Shown here one piece after another: positions 9,458-17,965 of a DNA stretch of 64,000 bases. Within the stretch, counting starts at the first letter, position 1. Each line of letters opens with the position of its first letter. The position numbers and the translations under genes were made by a program. Under the pieces are notes generated by a model, which saw nothing but the letters and a program-made list of their open reading frames with translations, was not told the DNA's origin and made no database searches. Source of the stretch: Billgrantia sulfidoxydans (lineage in GTDB: Bacteria; Pseudomonadota; Gammaproteobacteria; Pseudomonadales; Halomonadaceae); NCBI RefSeq assembly GCF_017868775.1, contig NZ_CP053381.1, positions 3,596,001-3,660,000 of the forward strand. Reading direction: 5' to 3'.

Positions 9458-10222
9458 ATGAAAAAACTGCTGACTGTATCCCTGCTGGGCGTCGCCATCG
9501 CCGCCGGTACCGCCCAGGCCCGTGATTACGATCACGTTCGCTTCGGCGTCGACGTGCCCTACGAGCCGATGGAGTACCGCACGCCCGAAGGTGAACTGAC
9601 CGGTTTCGACATCGAGCTCGGCAACGCCATGTGCGAAGAGATCGGCGTGACCTGCGAGTGGATCGAGCAGGAGTGGGACGGCATCATTCCCGGCCTGCTG
9701 TCGCGCAAGTACGACGCCATCATGTCCTCGATGACCATCAACGACGAGCGTCGCGAGACCGTGCTGTTCTCGGATGCGTACATCACGCCGCCGTCGGCCT
9801 GGTTCGCCCCCGCCGAACTCGACCTCGAGGAGCCCACCCCCGAGGCGCTCGACGGCATGACCATCGGCGTGCAGCGCGGTACCCTGCAGGACAACTACGT
9901 CACCGACCTCTACGGCGACGTGGCCGAGATCAGCCGCTACTCCACCGCCGACGACATGGTGCTGGACATGGAAGCCCAGCGTCTCGACATCGTCTTCCTC
10001 GACTTCCCGGTGGGCAAGTCCACCCTGCTCGACAGCGAAGAGCGAGAGTACAAGGTCGTGGGCGAGACCATCACCGAGCCCAAGGAGTACTTCGGCGACG
10101 GCTTCGGTATCGCCTTCCGGCCGCGCGACGAGGCGCTGGCAGAGCGCTTCAACGAGGCCCTGGCCACGCTGAAGGAAGACGGCACCTACGACGAGATCTA
10201 CCAGCGCTACTTCGAAGACTAA
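9458..10222 (+). CDS. aotJ: Periplasmic basic amino-acid binding protein (HisJ/ArgT/AotJ-like), copy 1
   Basis: Captures the amino acid in the periplasm for the AotQMP-type importer. Signal peptide residues 1-22 end in AQA. The mature start RFGVDVPYEPMEYRTPEGELTGFDIELG is the SBP_bac_3 entry motif. A Cys pair in AMCEEIGVTCEW matches the disulfide of HisJ/LAO proteins. VQRGTLQDNY and FLDFPVGKS are ligand-binding regions. It lies 120 bp after the permeases. A GC-rich hairpin follows, then a paralogue. Confidence 0.9.
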   Translation: MKKLLTVSLLGVAIAAGTAQARDYDHVRFGVDVPYEPMEYRTPEGELTGFDIELGNAMCEEIGVTCEWIEQEWDGIIPGLLSRKYDAIMSSMTINDERRETVLFSDAYITPPSAWFAPAELDLEEPTPEALDGMTIGVQRGTLQDNYVTDLYGDVAEISRYSTADDMVLDMEAQRLDIVFLDFPVGKSTLLDSEEREYKVVGETITEPKEYFGDGFGIAFRPRDEALAERFNEALATLKEDGTYDEIYQRYFED

Positions 10223-10234
10223 GCGCACGCCTCT

Positions 10235-10259
10235 CCCCTCCCCGGCCCCCGGGGAGGGG
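10235..10259 (+). terminator. GC-rich hairpin between the two binding-protein genes
   Basis: A perfect 11-bp stem, CCCCTCCCCGG with CCGGGGAGGGG, around a CCC loop, starts 12 bases after the aotJ stop. It is followed by TTGACA rather than a T-run. It may be a weak terminator or an mRNA-protecting hairpin that raises binding-protein levels relative to the second copy. Confidence 0.5.
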
Positions 10260-10322
10260 TTGACAAGCCCGGTCGGCTGATCGACAGTCGATCTCTCCAA
10301 GCATCGCATCGGGACACCGTCC

Positions 10323-10415
10323 ATGATCGATTCCGCCACCCACCGCCACCAAGCGCTCGAGGCCTACCGCTGTTTCTTCGACAGCTTCTACCTCAGCGAA
10401 TGGTTCGACGAATAA
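10323..10415 (+). CDS. Candidate 30-residue small protein between the two binding-protein genes
   Basis: An ATG opens 30 codons ending in TAA. The product begins MIDSATHRHQALEAYR and ends in the aromatic, acidic tail FYLSEWFDE, an unusual composition for random high-GC sequence, with codons resembling the flanking genes (GCC, GAC, TTC). No convincing Shine-Dalgarno precedes it. It lies in a 352-bp gap that otherwise holds only the hairpin. Unrecognised; it could be a real small protein or a relic. Confidence 0.35.
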   Translation: MIDSATHRHQALEAYRCFFDSFYLSEWFDE

Positions 10416-10574
10416 GCCCTTCCGCGGCCTTCCCGGCCGTATCGGCACGCCCCGTGCCAGCCGATGCCTCACGGTCCCTGTGCCCGTGATCGCATGACCC
10501 GTTGCCGCGCGTACGCGGCGACCCCCTAACCACCGCAACGCACCACAACAAACGCCTTCCCGGGAGGAAGCCCC

Positions 10575-11357
10575 ATGCGTTCTATCCAACTGTTCCTGGC
10601 CGCCGGCCTGGTCGCCAGCCTGTTCTCCGGTATCGCTCAGGCCCAGGACGACGACATTCGCCTCGGCGTCGACGTTCCCTACGAGCCCTTCATGTTCCGC
10701 ACCCCCGACGGGGAGTTGACCGGCTTCGAGATCGAGCTGGGCAACGCCGTGTGCGACTACCTCGAGGCCAGCTGCACCTGGGTCGAGCAGGACTGGGACG
10801 GCATCATTCCTGGCCTGCTGGCACGCAAGTACGACGCCATCCTGTCTTCCATGTCGATCACCGAGGAGCGCGCCCAGCAGGTGCTGTTCTCCGAGCCCTA
10901 CTACACCACGCCGAGCGTCTGGATCACCGCCAACGACCGCGACATTGACGTCGAGGATCGTGACAGCCTCGAAGGCATGACGGTCGGCGTACAGCGCGCC
11001 ACGCTGCAGGACAACTACGTCTCCGAACTCTACGGTGACCTGGTGGAGATTCGTCGCTACACCAGCGCCGACGACGTGGTGACCGACCTGCGCGCCGGCC
11101 GCCTCGACCTCACCTTCATGGACTACCCGGTGGCCGAGTCGACCATCGCCATCGATACCGCAGGCAGCGACTTCAAGCGTATCAGCGGCTTCATCAAGGA
11201 ACCCCAGCACATCTTCGGACAGGGCGTGGGGGTGGCCTTCCGCAAGCGCGACCGGGAGCTGGCCGAGCGCTTCAACGAGGCGCTTGCCGCGCTCAAGGAG
11301 AACGGCACCTACGACGCGCTGATGGAGAAGTACTTCAACTACGATATCAAGCTGTAA
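10575..11357 (+). CDS. Periplasmic basic amino-acid binding protein (HisJ/ArgT-like), copy 2
   Basis: Paralogue of the protein encoded at 9458. Signal peptide residues 1-23 end in AQA. The mature part opens RLGVDVPYEPFMFRTPDGELTGFEIELG, nearly the same as copy 1, and keeps the Cys pair in AVCDYLEASCTW, VQRATLQDNY and FMDYPVAES. CGGGAGGAAG precedes the ATG. The two copies probably arose by tandem duplication and feed one permease with different affinities or ligands, as in the HisJ/LAO pair. A strong terminator follows. Confidence 0.88.
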   Translation: MRSIQLFLAAGLVASLFSGIAQAQDDDIRLGVDVPYEPFMFRTPDGELTGFEIELGNAVCDYLEASCTWVEQDWDGIIPGLLARKYDAILSSMSITEERAQQVLFSEPYYTTPSVWITANDRDIDVEDRDSLEGMTVGVQRATLQDNYVSELYGDLVEIRRYTSADDVVTDLRAGRLDLTFMDYPVAESTIAIDTAGSDFKRISGFIKEPQHIFGQGVGVAFRKRDRELAERFNEALAALKENGTYDALMEKYFNYDIKL

Positions 11358-11376
11358 CGCGGCTTGACCCCACCCG

Positions 11377-11409
11377 CGAGCGCCGGCGCCCGCCGGCGCT
11401 CGTCTTTCC
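11377..11409 (+). terminator. Intrinsic terminator after the amino-acid importer operon
   Basis: A 12-bp perfect stem, CGAGCGCCGGCG with CGCCGGCGCTCG, separated by CC, is followed by TCTTTCCT. It ends 12 bases before the iadA start, so iadA may need its own promoter or depend on readthrough. Confidence 0.65.
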
Positions 11410-11421
11410 TCAGGAGCCTGC

Positions 11422-12570
11422 ATGCTGACCCTGCTGAAGAACGCCCGCCTCTACGCCCCGCGCGCCATGGGACTGTGCCACCTGCTGATCGCCGACCGGC
11501 GCATCGCTGCCGTCGTGCCTGCCCCTGAGTCGGTGCCCGCGGCCGGCTCGGCCATCGAGGCGATCGACCTCGAGGGGCGCCGGGTGATTCCCGGGCTGGT
11601 CGACCCGCTGGTGCACTTCATCGGCGGCGGCGGCGAGGGCGGCTTCGGCACTCGCACCGCCGAGCTGACGCTCGCGGACGCCCTGGCCTCCGGGGTCACC
11701 ACCCTGGTCGGTGCACTGGGCACCGACGCCCTGACCCGCACCCCGGCCAATCTGCTGGGCAAGGCCCGCGAACTCGCCGCCGGCGGACTGACCACCTACT
11801 GCTACACCGGCTCCTACCAGCTGCCGCCGGTCACCCTGACCGGCTCGGTAGGCAGCGATATCCTGTACATCCCCGAATTCATCGGCCTCGGCGAGGTGGC
11901 GATCAGCGACCATCGTGGCTCGCAGCCCTCCGCCTTCGAGCTGGCACGCCTGGCCTCGGAGGCCCGCACCGCCGGCATGTTGGCGGGAAAATCGGGCATC
12001 GTCTTCATTCACACCGGCGACGCCCCTTCCCATCTGGAGCCGCTGCGCGCGGCGAGCCGCGACAGCGCCATTCCCCTCGCCCAGTTCCTGCCGACACACA
12101 TCAACCGCACCGCCGAACTGTTCGAGGACGGCCTGCGTTTCGCCCGCGAGGGCGGGCGCATCGACTTCACCACCAGCACCACGGCGGAGCTGCTGGCGGG
12201 CGGCGAGATCGCCGCCGCCGAGGCCGTGGCCCGCGCCCTGCACGCCCGCGTCGAACCATCGCGTATCACGCTCTCCTCGGATGCCAACGCCTCGCTGCCG
12301 CGCTTCGATGCCGAGCGTCGTTTCATCGGCCTCGAGCCCGGCCGGCTCGCCAGCCTGTTCGAAGTGCTCGGTGAGTGCGTCGACGAGCAGGGTATCGCCC
12401 TGGAACAGGCCATCGGCGTGGCCAGCACCCACGCTGCCGACGCGCTCGGCCTGCCCGCCAAGGGGCGGCTAGAACCCGGCCGCGACGCCGACCTGCTGGT
12501 GCTCGCCGAGGACGCGTGGGCCATCGATGAGGTTTGGTCGCTGGGCCGCCGGGTCCATCGGCGCGACTGA
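11422..12570 (+). CDS. iadA: Isoaspartyl dipeptidase (beta-aspartyl peptidase)
   Basis: Zinc amidohydrolase that cleaves beta-aspartyl dipeptides formed from damaged proteins. Seen are VIPGLVDPLVHFIGGGGEGGF near residues 55-75, where the usual HxH metal motif appears as L-V-H (VDPLVHF, first His replaced by Leu), then YTGSYQLPPVTLTGS, EVAISDHRGSQPS, FIHTGDAP, LPTHINR and LSSDANASLP, all IadA-typical. Length is 382 residues, as in E. coli IadA. AGGAGCC precedes the ATG. The neighbouring amino-acid importer fits a peptide/amino-acid salvage role. The L-for-H change in the first metal motif deserves a check. Confidence 0.85.
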   Translation: MLTLLKNARLYAPRAMGLCHLLIADRRIAAVVPAPESVPAAGSAIEAIDLEGRRVIPGLVDPLVHFIGGGGEGGFGTRTAELTLADALASGVTTLVGALGTDALTRTPANLLGKARELAAGGLTTYCYTGSYQLPPVTLTGSVGSDILYIPEFIGLGEVAISDHRGSQPSAFELARLASEARTAGMLAGKSGIVFIHTGDAPSHLEPLRAASRDSAIPLAQFLPTHINRTAELFEDGLRFAREGGRIDFTTSTTAELLAGGEIAAAEAVARALHARVEPSRITLSSDANASLPRFDAERRFIGLEPGRLASLFEVLGECVDEQGIALEQAIGVASTHAADALGLPAKGRLEPGRDADLLVLAEDAWAIDEVWSLGRRVHRRD

Positions 12571-12585
12571 GCCGACCGCCAAGCT

Positions 12586-13044
12586 TCAGCGGCCGCCGTG
12601 CGGCCCGGGAACGTGGCTGGGCTCGCCGGTTTCGGCGGGCAGCTGGCTCGCTGCCGGCTGGGCCAGCTCCTGAAGGATGCCGCAGTGGCTGGAGTCGGTC
12701 TCGCCTTGGCAACGTGAGCGCAGGGTCGCCAACGCCTCGCGTAGCGCCTGGAGCTGCTCGATGCGCGCCTCGACGTGGGCCAGATGGTCATCGATCAGGC
12801 CGTTGACCGCGTTGCACGGTTGACGCGGGTTATCGTGGTAGTCGAGCAGGGTGCGAATCTCGTCGAGCGTCATGTCCAGCGTGCGGCAGTGGCGGATGAA
12901 GCGCAGCCGCTCGGCGTGGGGCTCGGCATAGAGCCGGTAGTTGGCGCTCGAGCGAGCCGGCTCGGGCAGCAGCCTTTCCCGCTCGTAGTAGCGGATGGTT
13001 TCCACCGGGCAACCGGTGCGGGTGGCCAGTTCGCCGATCTTCAT
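12586..13044 (-). CDS. cadR: MerR-family Cd(II)/Pb(II)-responsive regulator
   Basis: Activator-repressor of the divergent metal ATPase gene. The N-terminal winged HTH reads MKIGELATRTGCPVETIRYYE, the MerR signature. A dimerisation helix follows at about 80-110. Cysteines C77, C112 and C121 match the CadR metal-binding triad, and the CNAVNGLIDDHL and SRCQGETDSSHCGI segments are CadR-like. The tail is Pro/Gly-rich with a few His, as in some CadR proteins. It is 152 residues and divergent from cadA over a 78-bp interval with the expected distorted promoter. Confidence 0.92.
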   Translation of the reverse strand: MKIGELATRTGCPVETIRYYERERLLPEPARSSANYRLYAEPHAERLRFIRHCRTLDMTLDEIRTLLDYHDNPRQPCNAVNGLIDDHLAHVEARIEQLQALREALATLRSRCQGETDSSHCGILQELAQPAASQLPAETGEPSHVPGPHGGR

Positions 13045-13061
13045 GGTGGCCTCTCAATCGC

Positions 13062-13092
13062 TTGACTCTGTAGTCACTACAGGGTGTTTCCT
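13062..13092 (+). promoter_or_regulatory. MerR-type cadA promoter with CadR operator
   Basis: TTGACT (13062-13067) and TTTCCT (13087-13092) are separated by 19 bp, the over-long spacing typical of MerR-family promoters. The spacer contains the dyad CTGTAGT-C-ACTACAG (13068-13082). The arrangement closely parallels known zntA/cadA promoters. CadR would twist the spacer on metal binding to activate cadA. Confidence 0.85.
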
Positions 13093-13122
13093 CATGGTAG
13101 ACCATCCACACGGAGTCCTACC

Positions 13123-15357
13123 ATGGCGGAACGATCCTGCTGCTCGGGCAGCACTTGCCCTACCGCCGCGCCTGCGGCCCCGCCCCGGCGCGATGCCCTC
13201 CCCTCCGACGCACAGTCGCTGCACCTGCGCATCGAGGCGATGTGCTGTCCCACCGAGGAGGGACTGCTGCGCCGGGCGCTGGAAGACATGCCGGGCATCG
13301 AGCGGCTCGACTTCGACCTGATCGGCCGCAAACTTACCGTGCACCATCGCGATGTCGGCGAGGAGGCCATTCGGCGCCGAATCGCCGCCACCGGCATGAC
13401 CGCCGAGCGCGATGACCCAACCCAGCGCACGGCGCCGACGGCGAGCGACGAGGCGCCCTGGTGGAAGCTGGGCGTCGCCACGCTGCTGGCGCTGGCGGCC
13501 GAGGCCAGCCACTGGCTGGGGCTGGCCGAACCCTGGCTCGCCGCGGCCTTGGCGCTGGCCGCCATCGCCCTGGTCGGCCTGCCGACCTGGAAGAAGGGCT
13601 TCATCGCCCTGCGCCACCGCACGCTCAACATCAACGCGTTGATGAGCGTGGCGGTGGCCGGCGCGTTGCTGATCGGCCAATGGGCCGAGGCGGCCATGGT
13701 GCTGGTGCTGTTCACCCTGGCCGAGCGCATCGAGGCGCGCTCGCTGGGCCGGGCGCGCAACGCCATTCGCGAGCTGCTCGACCTGGCGCCGGAACGCGCC
13801 AGCGTGCGCCAGGCCGACGGCAGCTTCCGCAGCGTGGCGGCCAGCGACGTCGCCGAGGGCAGCCTGGTGCGGGTCCGCCCCGGCGAACGCCTGGCGCTGG
13901 ACGGCAGCATCGCCGAAGGCCACCCGGCGCTGGACGAATCCCCGATCACCGGCGAGAGCCTGCCGGTGGACAAGGCGCCGGGCGAGGCCGTGTTCGCCGG
14001 CAGCGTCAACCAGGGCAGCGAGTTCCTCTACCGCACCACCCGCGCGGCGAGCGACACCACCCTGGCCCGCATCATCCACACCGTGGAGCAGGCCCAGGCC
14101 AGCCGTGCGCCGACCCAGCGCTTCATCGACCGCTTCGCCGCCGTCTACACTCCCACGGTATTCGCCCTTGCCCTGCTGGTGGCGCTCACCCTGCCGTGGC
14201 TGTTCGGCATCGGCTGGCTCGAGGGCACTTACCGCGCCCTGGTGCTGCTGGTAATCGCCTGTCCCTGTGCGCTGGTGATCTCCACGCCGGTAACCATCGT
14301 CAGCGGCCTGGCCGCCGCCGCGCGCTCGGGCATCCTGATCAAGGGCGGCAACGTGCTCGAGCAGGGCCACCGCCTCACGACGCTGGCCTTCGACAAGACC
14401 GGCACCCTGACCCGGGGCCGCCCCGCACAGCGGACCTGGCAGCCGCTCGACCCGACGCTGGACGCACCTGATCGAGACTGGCTACGTGCGCTGGCGGCGG
14501 GCCTCGCCGCACGTTCGTCGCACCCGGTATCGGCGGCCCTGGCGCGCGCCGCCGAGGCGGACGGCGTCGCCCCGCTGGAGGTGAGCGACGTGCAGGAGCT
14601 GCCCGGCCACGGCGTCGTCGCTCAGTTCGGGGGACGGGCCGTATGGCTCGGCAATCGCCGACTGATGCAGCGGTTCGCAACGACGGACGAGGCGCTCGAC
14701 GCCCAACTGGCCGAGCACGAGGCTCGCGGCGAAACGCTGGTGCTCCTGGGCGAAGCGACCCGCCCGCTGGCGCTGTTCGCCGTCGGCGACCCACTGCGCG
14801 CGGAGAGCCGCGAGGCCATCGAGGCGCTGCACCGTCTGGGCGTGACCACGCTGATGCTGAGCGGCGACACCCCGGCGAGCGTGGCTGCGGTGGCGGCCCA
14901 GGCGGGCATCGACGAGGCCCACGGCTCGCTGCTGCCGGAGGACAAGCTGGCAATGATCGAGGCCCGCGCCCAGCAGGGCTCGGTGGGCATGGTCGGCGAC
15001 GGCATCAACGACGCCCCGGCGCTGGCCCGCGCCGACATCGGCTTCGCCATGGGCGCGCTGGGCAGCGACGCCGCCATCGAGACCGCCGACGTGGCCCTGA
15101 TGGACGACGACCCGCGCCGGCTCGCCGACTTCCTGCGCCTGTCGCGGCGCACGCGCAACATTCTCGTACAGAACATCGCCATCGCCCTGGGTCTCAAGGC
15201 GGTGTTCATGGCACTCGCCTTCACCGGCCACGCCACCCTGTGGATGGCGGTGTTCGCCGACATGGGCGCCAGCCTGATCGTGGTGGCCAACGGGCTGCGC
15301 CTGCTGCGTCAGCCAGGCGCCCAGGGGCGGGTCAGCGAAGCACCCGCCGGACCATGA
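13123..15357 (+). CDS. cadA: Zn/Cd/Pb-translocating P1B-type ATPase
   Basis: Exports divalent soft metals from the cytosol using ATP. A cysteine-bearing N-terminal tail (RSCCSGSTCPT) leads into an HMA-like domain with EAMCCPTEE, a Cys-Cys variant of the metal site. The membrane part includes the phosphatase motif ITGES and CPC (C380-P-C382). The phosphorylated Asp is in DKTGTLT (D424), and HP (SSHPVS) and GDGINDAPALARADIGFAMG follow. I chose the ATG at 13123 because it sits correctly behind the promoter; 13084 lies inside the promoter. Length is 744 residues. The 3' end overlaps the antiporter gene on the other strand by 26 bp. Confidence 0.93.
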   Translation: MAERSCCSGSTCPTAAPAAPPRRDALPSDAQSLHLRIEAMCCPTEEGLLRRALEDMPGIERLDFDLIGRKLTVHHRDVGEEAIRRRIAATGMTAERDDPTQRTAPTASDEAPWWKLGVATLLALAAEASHWLGLAEPWLAAALALAAIALVGLPTWKKGFIALRHRTLNINALMSVAVAGALLIGQWAEAAMVLVLFTLAERIEARSLGRARNAIRELLDLAPERASVRQADGSFRSVAASDVAEGSLVRVRPGERLALDGSIAEGHPALDESPITGESLPVDKAPGEAVFAGSVNQGSEFLYRTTRAASDTTLARIIHTVEQAQASRAPTQRFIDRFAAVYTPTVFALALLVALTLPWLFGIGWLEGTYRALVLLVIACPCALVISTPVTIVSGLAAAARSGILIKGGNVLEQGHRLTTLAFDKTGTLTRGRPAQRTWQPLDPTLDAPDRDWLRALAAGLAARSSHPVSAALARAAEADGVAPLEVSDVQELPGHGVVAQFGGRAVWLGNRRLMQRFATTDEALDAQLAEHEARGETLVLLGEATRPLALFAVGDPLRAESREAIEALHRLGVTTLMLSGDTPASVAAVAAQAGIDEAHGSLLPEDKLAMIEARAQQGSVGMVGDGINDAPALARADIGFAMGALGSDAAIETADVALMDDDPRRLADFLRLSRRTRNILVQNIAIALGLKAVFMALAFTGHATLWMAVFADMGASLIVVANGLRLLRQPGAQGRVSEAPAGP

Positions 15358-16534
15358 ACGGCCCTGCGACCTCGAACACGACCGTGGAGGCCACTACCGC
15401 CGAGAGCAGCATGCCACCGTACTCGGGGTATCGTTCACTGACCAGCAGCGCCATGCCCATGGCGATGCCGGCCTGGGGCGTCAGGGCCAGGCCAAGGTCG
15501 TGCGGCAGTTCGCGGCGCTGCTGGCGGGCGAGACCGCCCGCCACAACGCCCCCCAGGTAGCGGCCCAGCGTGCGCAGCAGAAGGTAGGCTAGGATCAAGC
15601 CAACCGAGGCGCCGACGTAGCGCAGGTCGATGCTGGCTCCCGAGAGAACGAAGAAGAACACCAGGAAGGGCCATTCGATATGCTCGATCTCGTTGAAGGA
15701 GCGAGTGTGATGGGTCGAAAAATTGGCCACCAGAGCACCGGCGAACATGGCCGCCAGCAGCGCCGATACCTCAAGCCACTCGGCAAAACCGGCCAGCAGC
15801 AGAATCAGGGCGATGGCTTCGATCTGGGTGGGCTCACCGGGGCGTAACCGGCCCGTCAGCCACACGGCCGGCACGCCAATGAGCGCCCCCAGTAGCAGCG
15901 CCCCACCCAACTCCCAACCCGCCTCGACCATTGCCGTCCCACCGTCGCCCGAGACATGCCAGCCGAGCAGCGCCATCGCCAGCCCGAACGTTAGGATGCC
16001 CCAGGCGTCGTCGATGGCGACGATGCCCATCAGCAGCCGGGCACGCAGCCGTGTATCGTGCTTCTCGCGGATCACTTCCCGCACTTCGGCCGGGTCGGTG
16101 GCCACCGAGATCGCCGCCAGGCTCACCGCGACCAGCAACGGAAAACCTAGCAGCAGCAGGCCGCAGCCGACGACGACAATACTCACCCCCAGCACCGCGA
16201 GGGAGACGAGCAGGATCAGCGGCCCCGTACTTCGCAGCCTGTCGAGCGTCAGCTCGCCTCCCAGCAGGAAGGCCACCATCACTAGGGCGACCTGGATCAG
16301 CGGCTCGCCAAGCCCCTCCAGGGGGCGCCCTCCCTCGTGCCCCAGGCCCCACTGCTGGACCACGGCGACAGCCACGCCCACCAGTACCAGCAGCGAGATG
16401 CGCGGCAGCCGGGTGCGATTGGCGATGGTATCGGCCAGGATGCTGAAGCTGAGTATCAGGCCGAGCAGGATGAGGTTGGTCGTGGCAAGGTCGAGGGGCT
16501 GGATGGCTACCTGCCAGGCGTCGCTCAACGTCAT
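15332..16534 (-). CDS. Cation:proton antiporter (CPA2 / KefB-NhaP-like membrane domain)
   Basis: Inner-membrane monovalent cation/proton exchanger of 400 residues with about 12-13 segments and no C-terminal TrkA domain. Seen are NRTRLPRISLLVLVGVAVA near the N-terminus, FLLGGELTLDRLRS, and the paired acidic motif region SVATDPAEVREVI and IVAIDDAWGILTFG, where D-D stands at the transport core. It suits ion homeostasis in a halophile. Whether it moves Na+ or K+ cannot be read here. It overlaps cadA tail to tail and is divergent from the DadA-like gene. Confidence 0.82.
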   Translation of the reverse strand: MTLSDAWQVAIQPLDLATTNLILLGLILSFSILADTIANRTRLPRISLLVLVGVAVAVVQQWGLGHEGGRPLEGLGEPLIQVALVMVAFLLGGELTLDRLRSTGPLILLVSLAVLGVSIVVVGCGLLLLGFPLLVAVSLAAISVATDPAEVREVIREKHDTRLRARLLMGIVAIDDAWGILTFGLAMALLGWHVSGDGGTAMVEAGWELGGALLLGALIGVPAVWLTGRLRPGEPTQIEAIALILLLAGFAEWLEVSALLAAMFAGALVANFSTHHTRSFNEIEHIEWPFLVFFFVLSGASIDLRYVGASVGLILAYLLLRTLGRYLGGVVAGGLARQQRRELPHDLGLALTPQAGIAMGMALLVSERYPEYGGMLLSAVVASTVVFEVAGPFMVRRVLR

Positions 16535-16698
16535 CTCCCTGGGTCTCCGTGTCTCGCTCGAAGGTGTCTGCTGGTCCTCAGCGTATCCTCCCGCAGGGTC
16601 CAGGGCGATGCCTGTCCGGCTTGTCGTTCAACGCCGCGACAGTGAGAATCGTAGGCAGGACGTTACGACAACGACACCCCGACACAGGCGATACGACA

Positions 16699-17949
16699 AT
16701 GAGCCAGCCAACCCAGCGCGCCGAGATCATGGTCATCGGCGCCGGTATCGTCGGCCTGGCCTGCGCCTGGCACCTGCAGCGGCAAGGCTTCGAGGTCACC
16801 CTGGTCGATCCCGAGCCGCCCGGCGCCGCGGCCTCCTCCGGCAACGCCGGCCTGCTGGCCAACTTCGCGATCGAACCCTTGGCGCATCCCATGCTGTGGC
16901 GCGAGATGCCGCATTTGCTGCTGTCGCCGCACTCCCCCTTTCACCTGCGCTGGCGTCACCTGCCTGGGCTCGCCCCCTGGCTGTGGCGCTTCATGCAGCG
17001 CGCCAATCGCCGCAGTGCCACCCAGGCGACCCAGATCCTGAGCGAACTGCTGGCACCGTCGATCGACGATTGGCGGCACATCATCGGCGACCTGGAAGAC
17101 ACCGGCGACCTGCTGCAGCAGCGCGGCAGCCTGTGCTTCTATCTCAGCGCCAAGGGGTGGCACGAGGCCCAGGCCGAGTTCACCGAGCGCGAGCGTTTCG
17201 GTATCAAACAGGAGCGCCTCGACGCTCGTGCCCTGGCGGAGCTGGAACCGGCCCTCGAGGGCCTGGCCCAGGGCGGCATCCTGTTTCCCGACGCCTGCCA
17301 CGTCAGCGACCCGCTGACCCTGGCCCAACGCCTGGCCGAGCGCCTGAAAGGCCGCGGTGTTCAGCTGGTGCGCGCCAGGGCGCAGGGGCTCGCGTCGCAC
17401 GCCGGCGGCGTTGGCATCGACACCGATCAGGGGCCTTGGCAGGCGGAAAAGGTGGTGATCGCCGCGGGCGCCTGGTCGCGCCCCCTGGCGCTGGCCGCCG
17501 GCGACCGCATCCCGCTGATCTCCGAGCGCGGCTATCACCTGGAATTCTCTGCCGCCAAGGAACTGGTCAGCCGGCCTTGCAGCCCCGGGGAGTACGCCTT
17601 CTATCTCACGCCGATGCAGGGCCGCCTGCGCATCGCCGGCACCGTGGAGCTGGGTCACAACGACGACCCGGCCAATCCCCGGCGGCTCGACTACATTCGC
17701 CGTCACGCCGAGAGCCTGTTCGGCCCGCTCGGCGAGCCCAGCCACACCTGGCTCGGCCTGCGCCCCTCGCTGCCCGACTCGCTGCCGGTAATCGGCCCCG
17801 CCTCGTCCCTGCCCGGTGTCGGCTACGCCTTCGGCCACGGTCATCTGGGGTTGACCCTGGCGGCCACCACCGGGAGGCTGCTGGCCGCCAGCATCAAGGA
17901 CGAAGCACCCGACTGGTTGAAAGCTTGTAGTGCCACGCGCTTCCGCTGA
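16699..17949 (+). CDS. FAD-dependent D-amino-acid dehydrogenase-like oxidoreductase
   Basis: DAO-family flavoenzyme of 416 residues, deaminating a D-amino acid, glycine or a secondary amine. The FAD motif is IMVIGAGIVGLACAWHLQ (residues 10-27). SSGNAGLLANFAIEPLAHP resembles DadA, and the C-terminal FAD contact is YAFGHGHLGLTLAATTGRL. The ATG at 16699 is chosen because the FAD motif should start within about 10 residues. It lies 17 bp tail to tail from the amidotransferase gene of the glutamine-synthetase-like locus. If that pathway ends in glycine, as proposed for ethanolamine, this enzyme could take the next step; that is inference. Confidence 0.8.
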   Translation: MSQPTQRAEIMVIGAGIVGLACAWHLQRQGFEVTLVDPEPPGAAASSGNAGLLANFAIEPLAHPMLWREMPHLLLSPHSPFHLRWRHLPGLAPWLWRFMQRANRRSATQATQILSELLAPSIDDWRHIIGDLEDTGDLLQQRGSLCFYLSAKGWHEAQAEFTERERFGIKQERLDARALAELEPALEGLAQGGILFPDACHVSDPLTLAQRLAERLKGRGVQLVRARAQGLASHAGGVGIDTDQGPWQAEKVVIAAGAWSRPLALAAGDRIPLISERGYHLEFSAAKELVSRPCSPGEYAFYLTPMQGRLRIAGTVELGHNDDPANPRRLDYIRRHAESLFGPLGEPSHTWLGLRPSLPDSLPVIGPASSLPGVGYAFGHGHLGLTLAATTGRLLAASIKDEAPDWLKACSATRFR

Positions 17950-17965
17950 CGGCATGGCTTCGGGA

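Noticed and set aside
10149..11423. Long minus-strand open frame opposite the second binding protein
   Set aside because: It mirrors the codons of a clear SBP gene in a GC-rich genome. No ribosome site or family motif was seen.
15723..17930. 735-codon plus-strand frame over the antiporter and DadA-like genes
   Set aside because: Runs antisense through one gene and out of frame through the other, with no domain.
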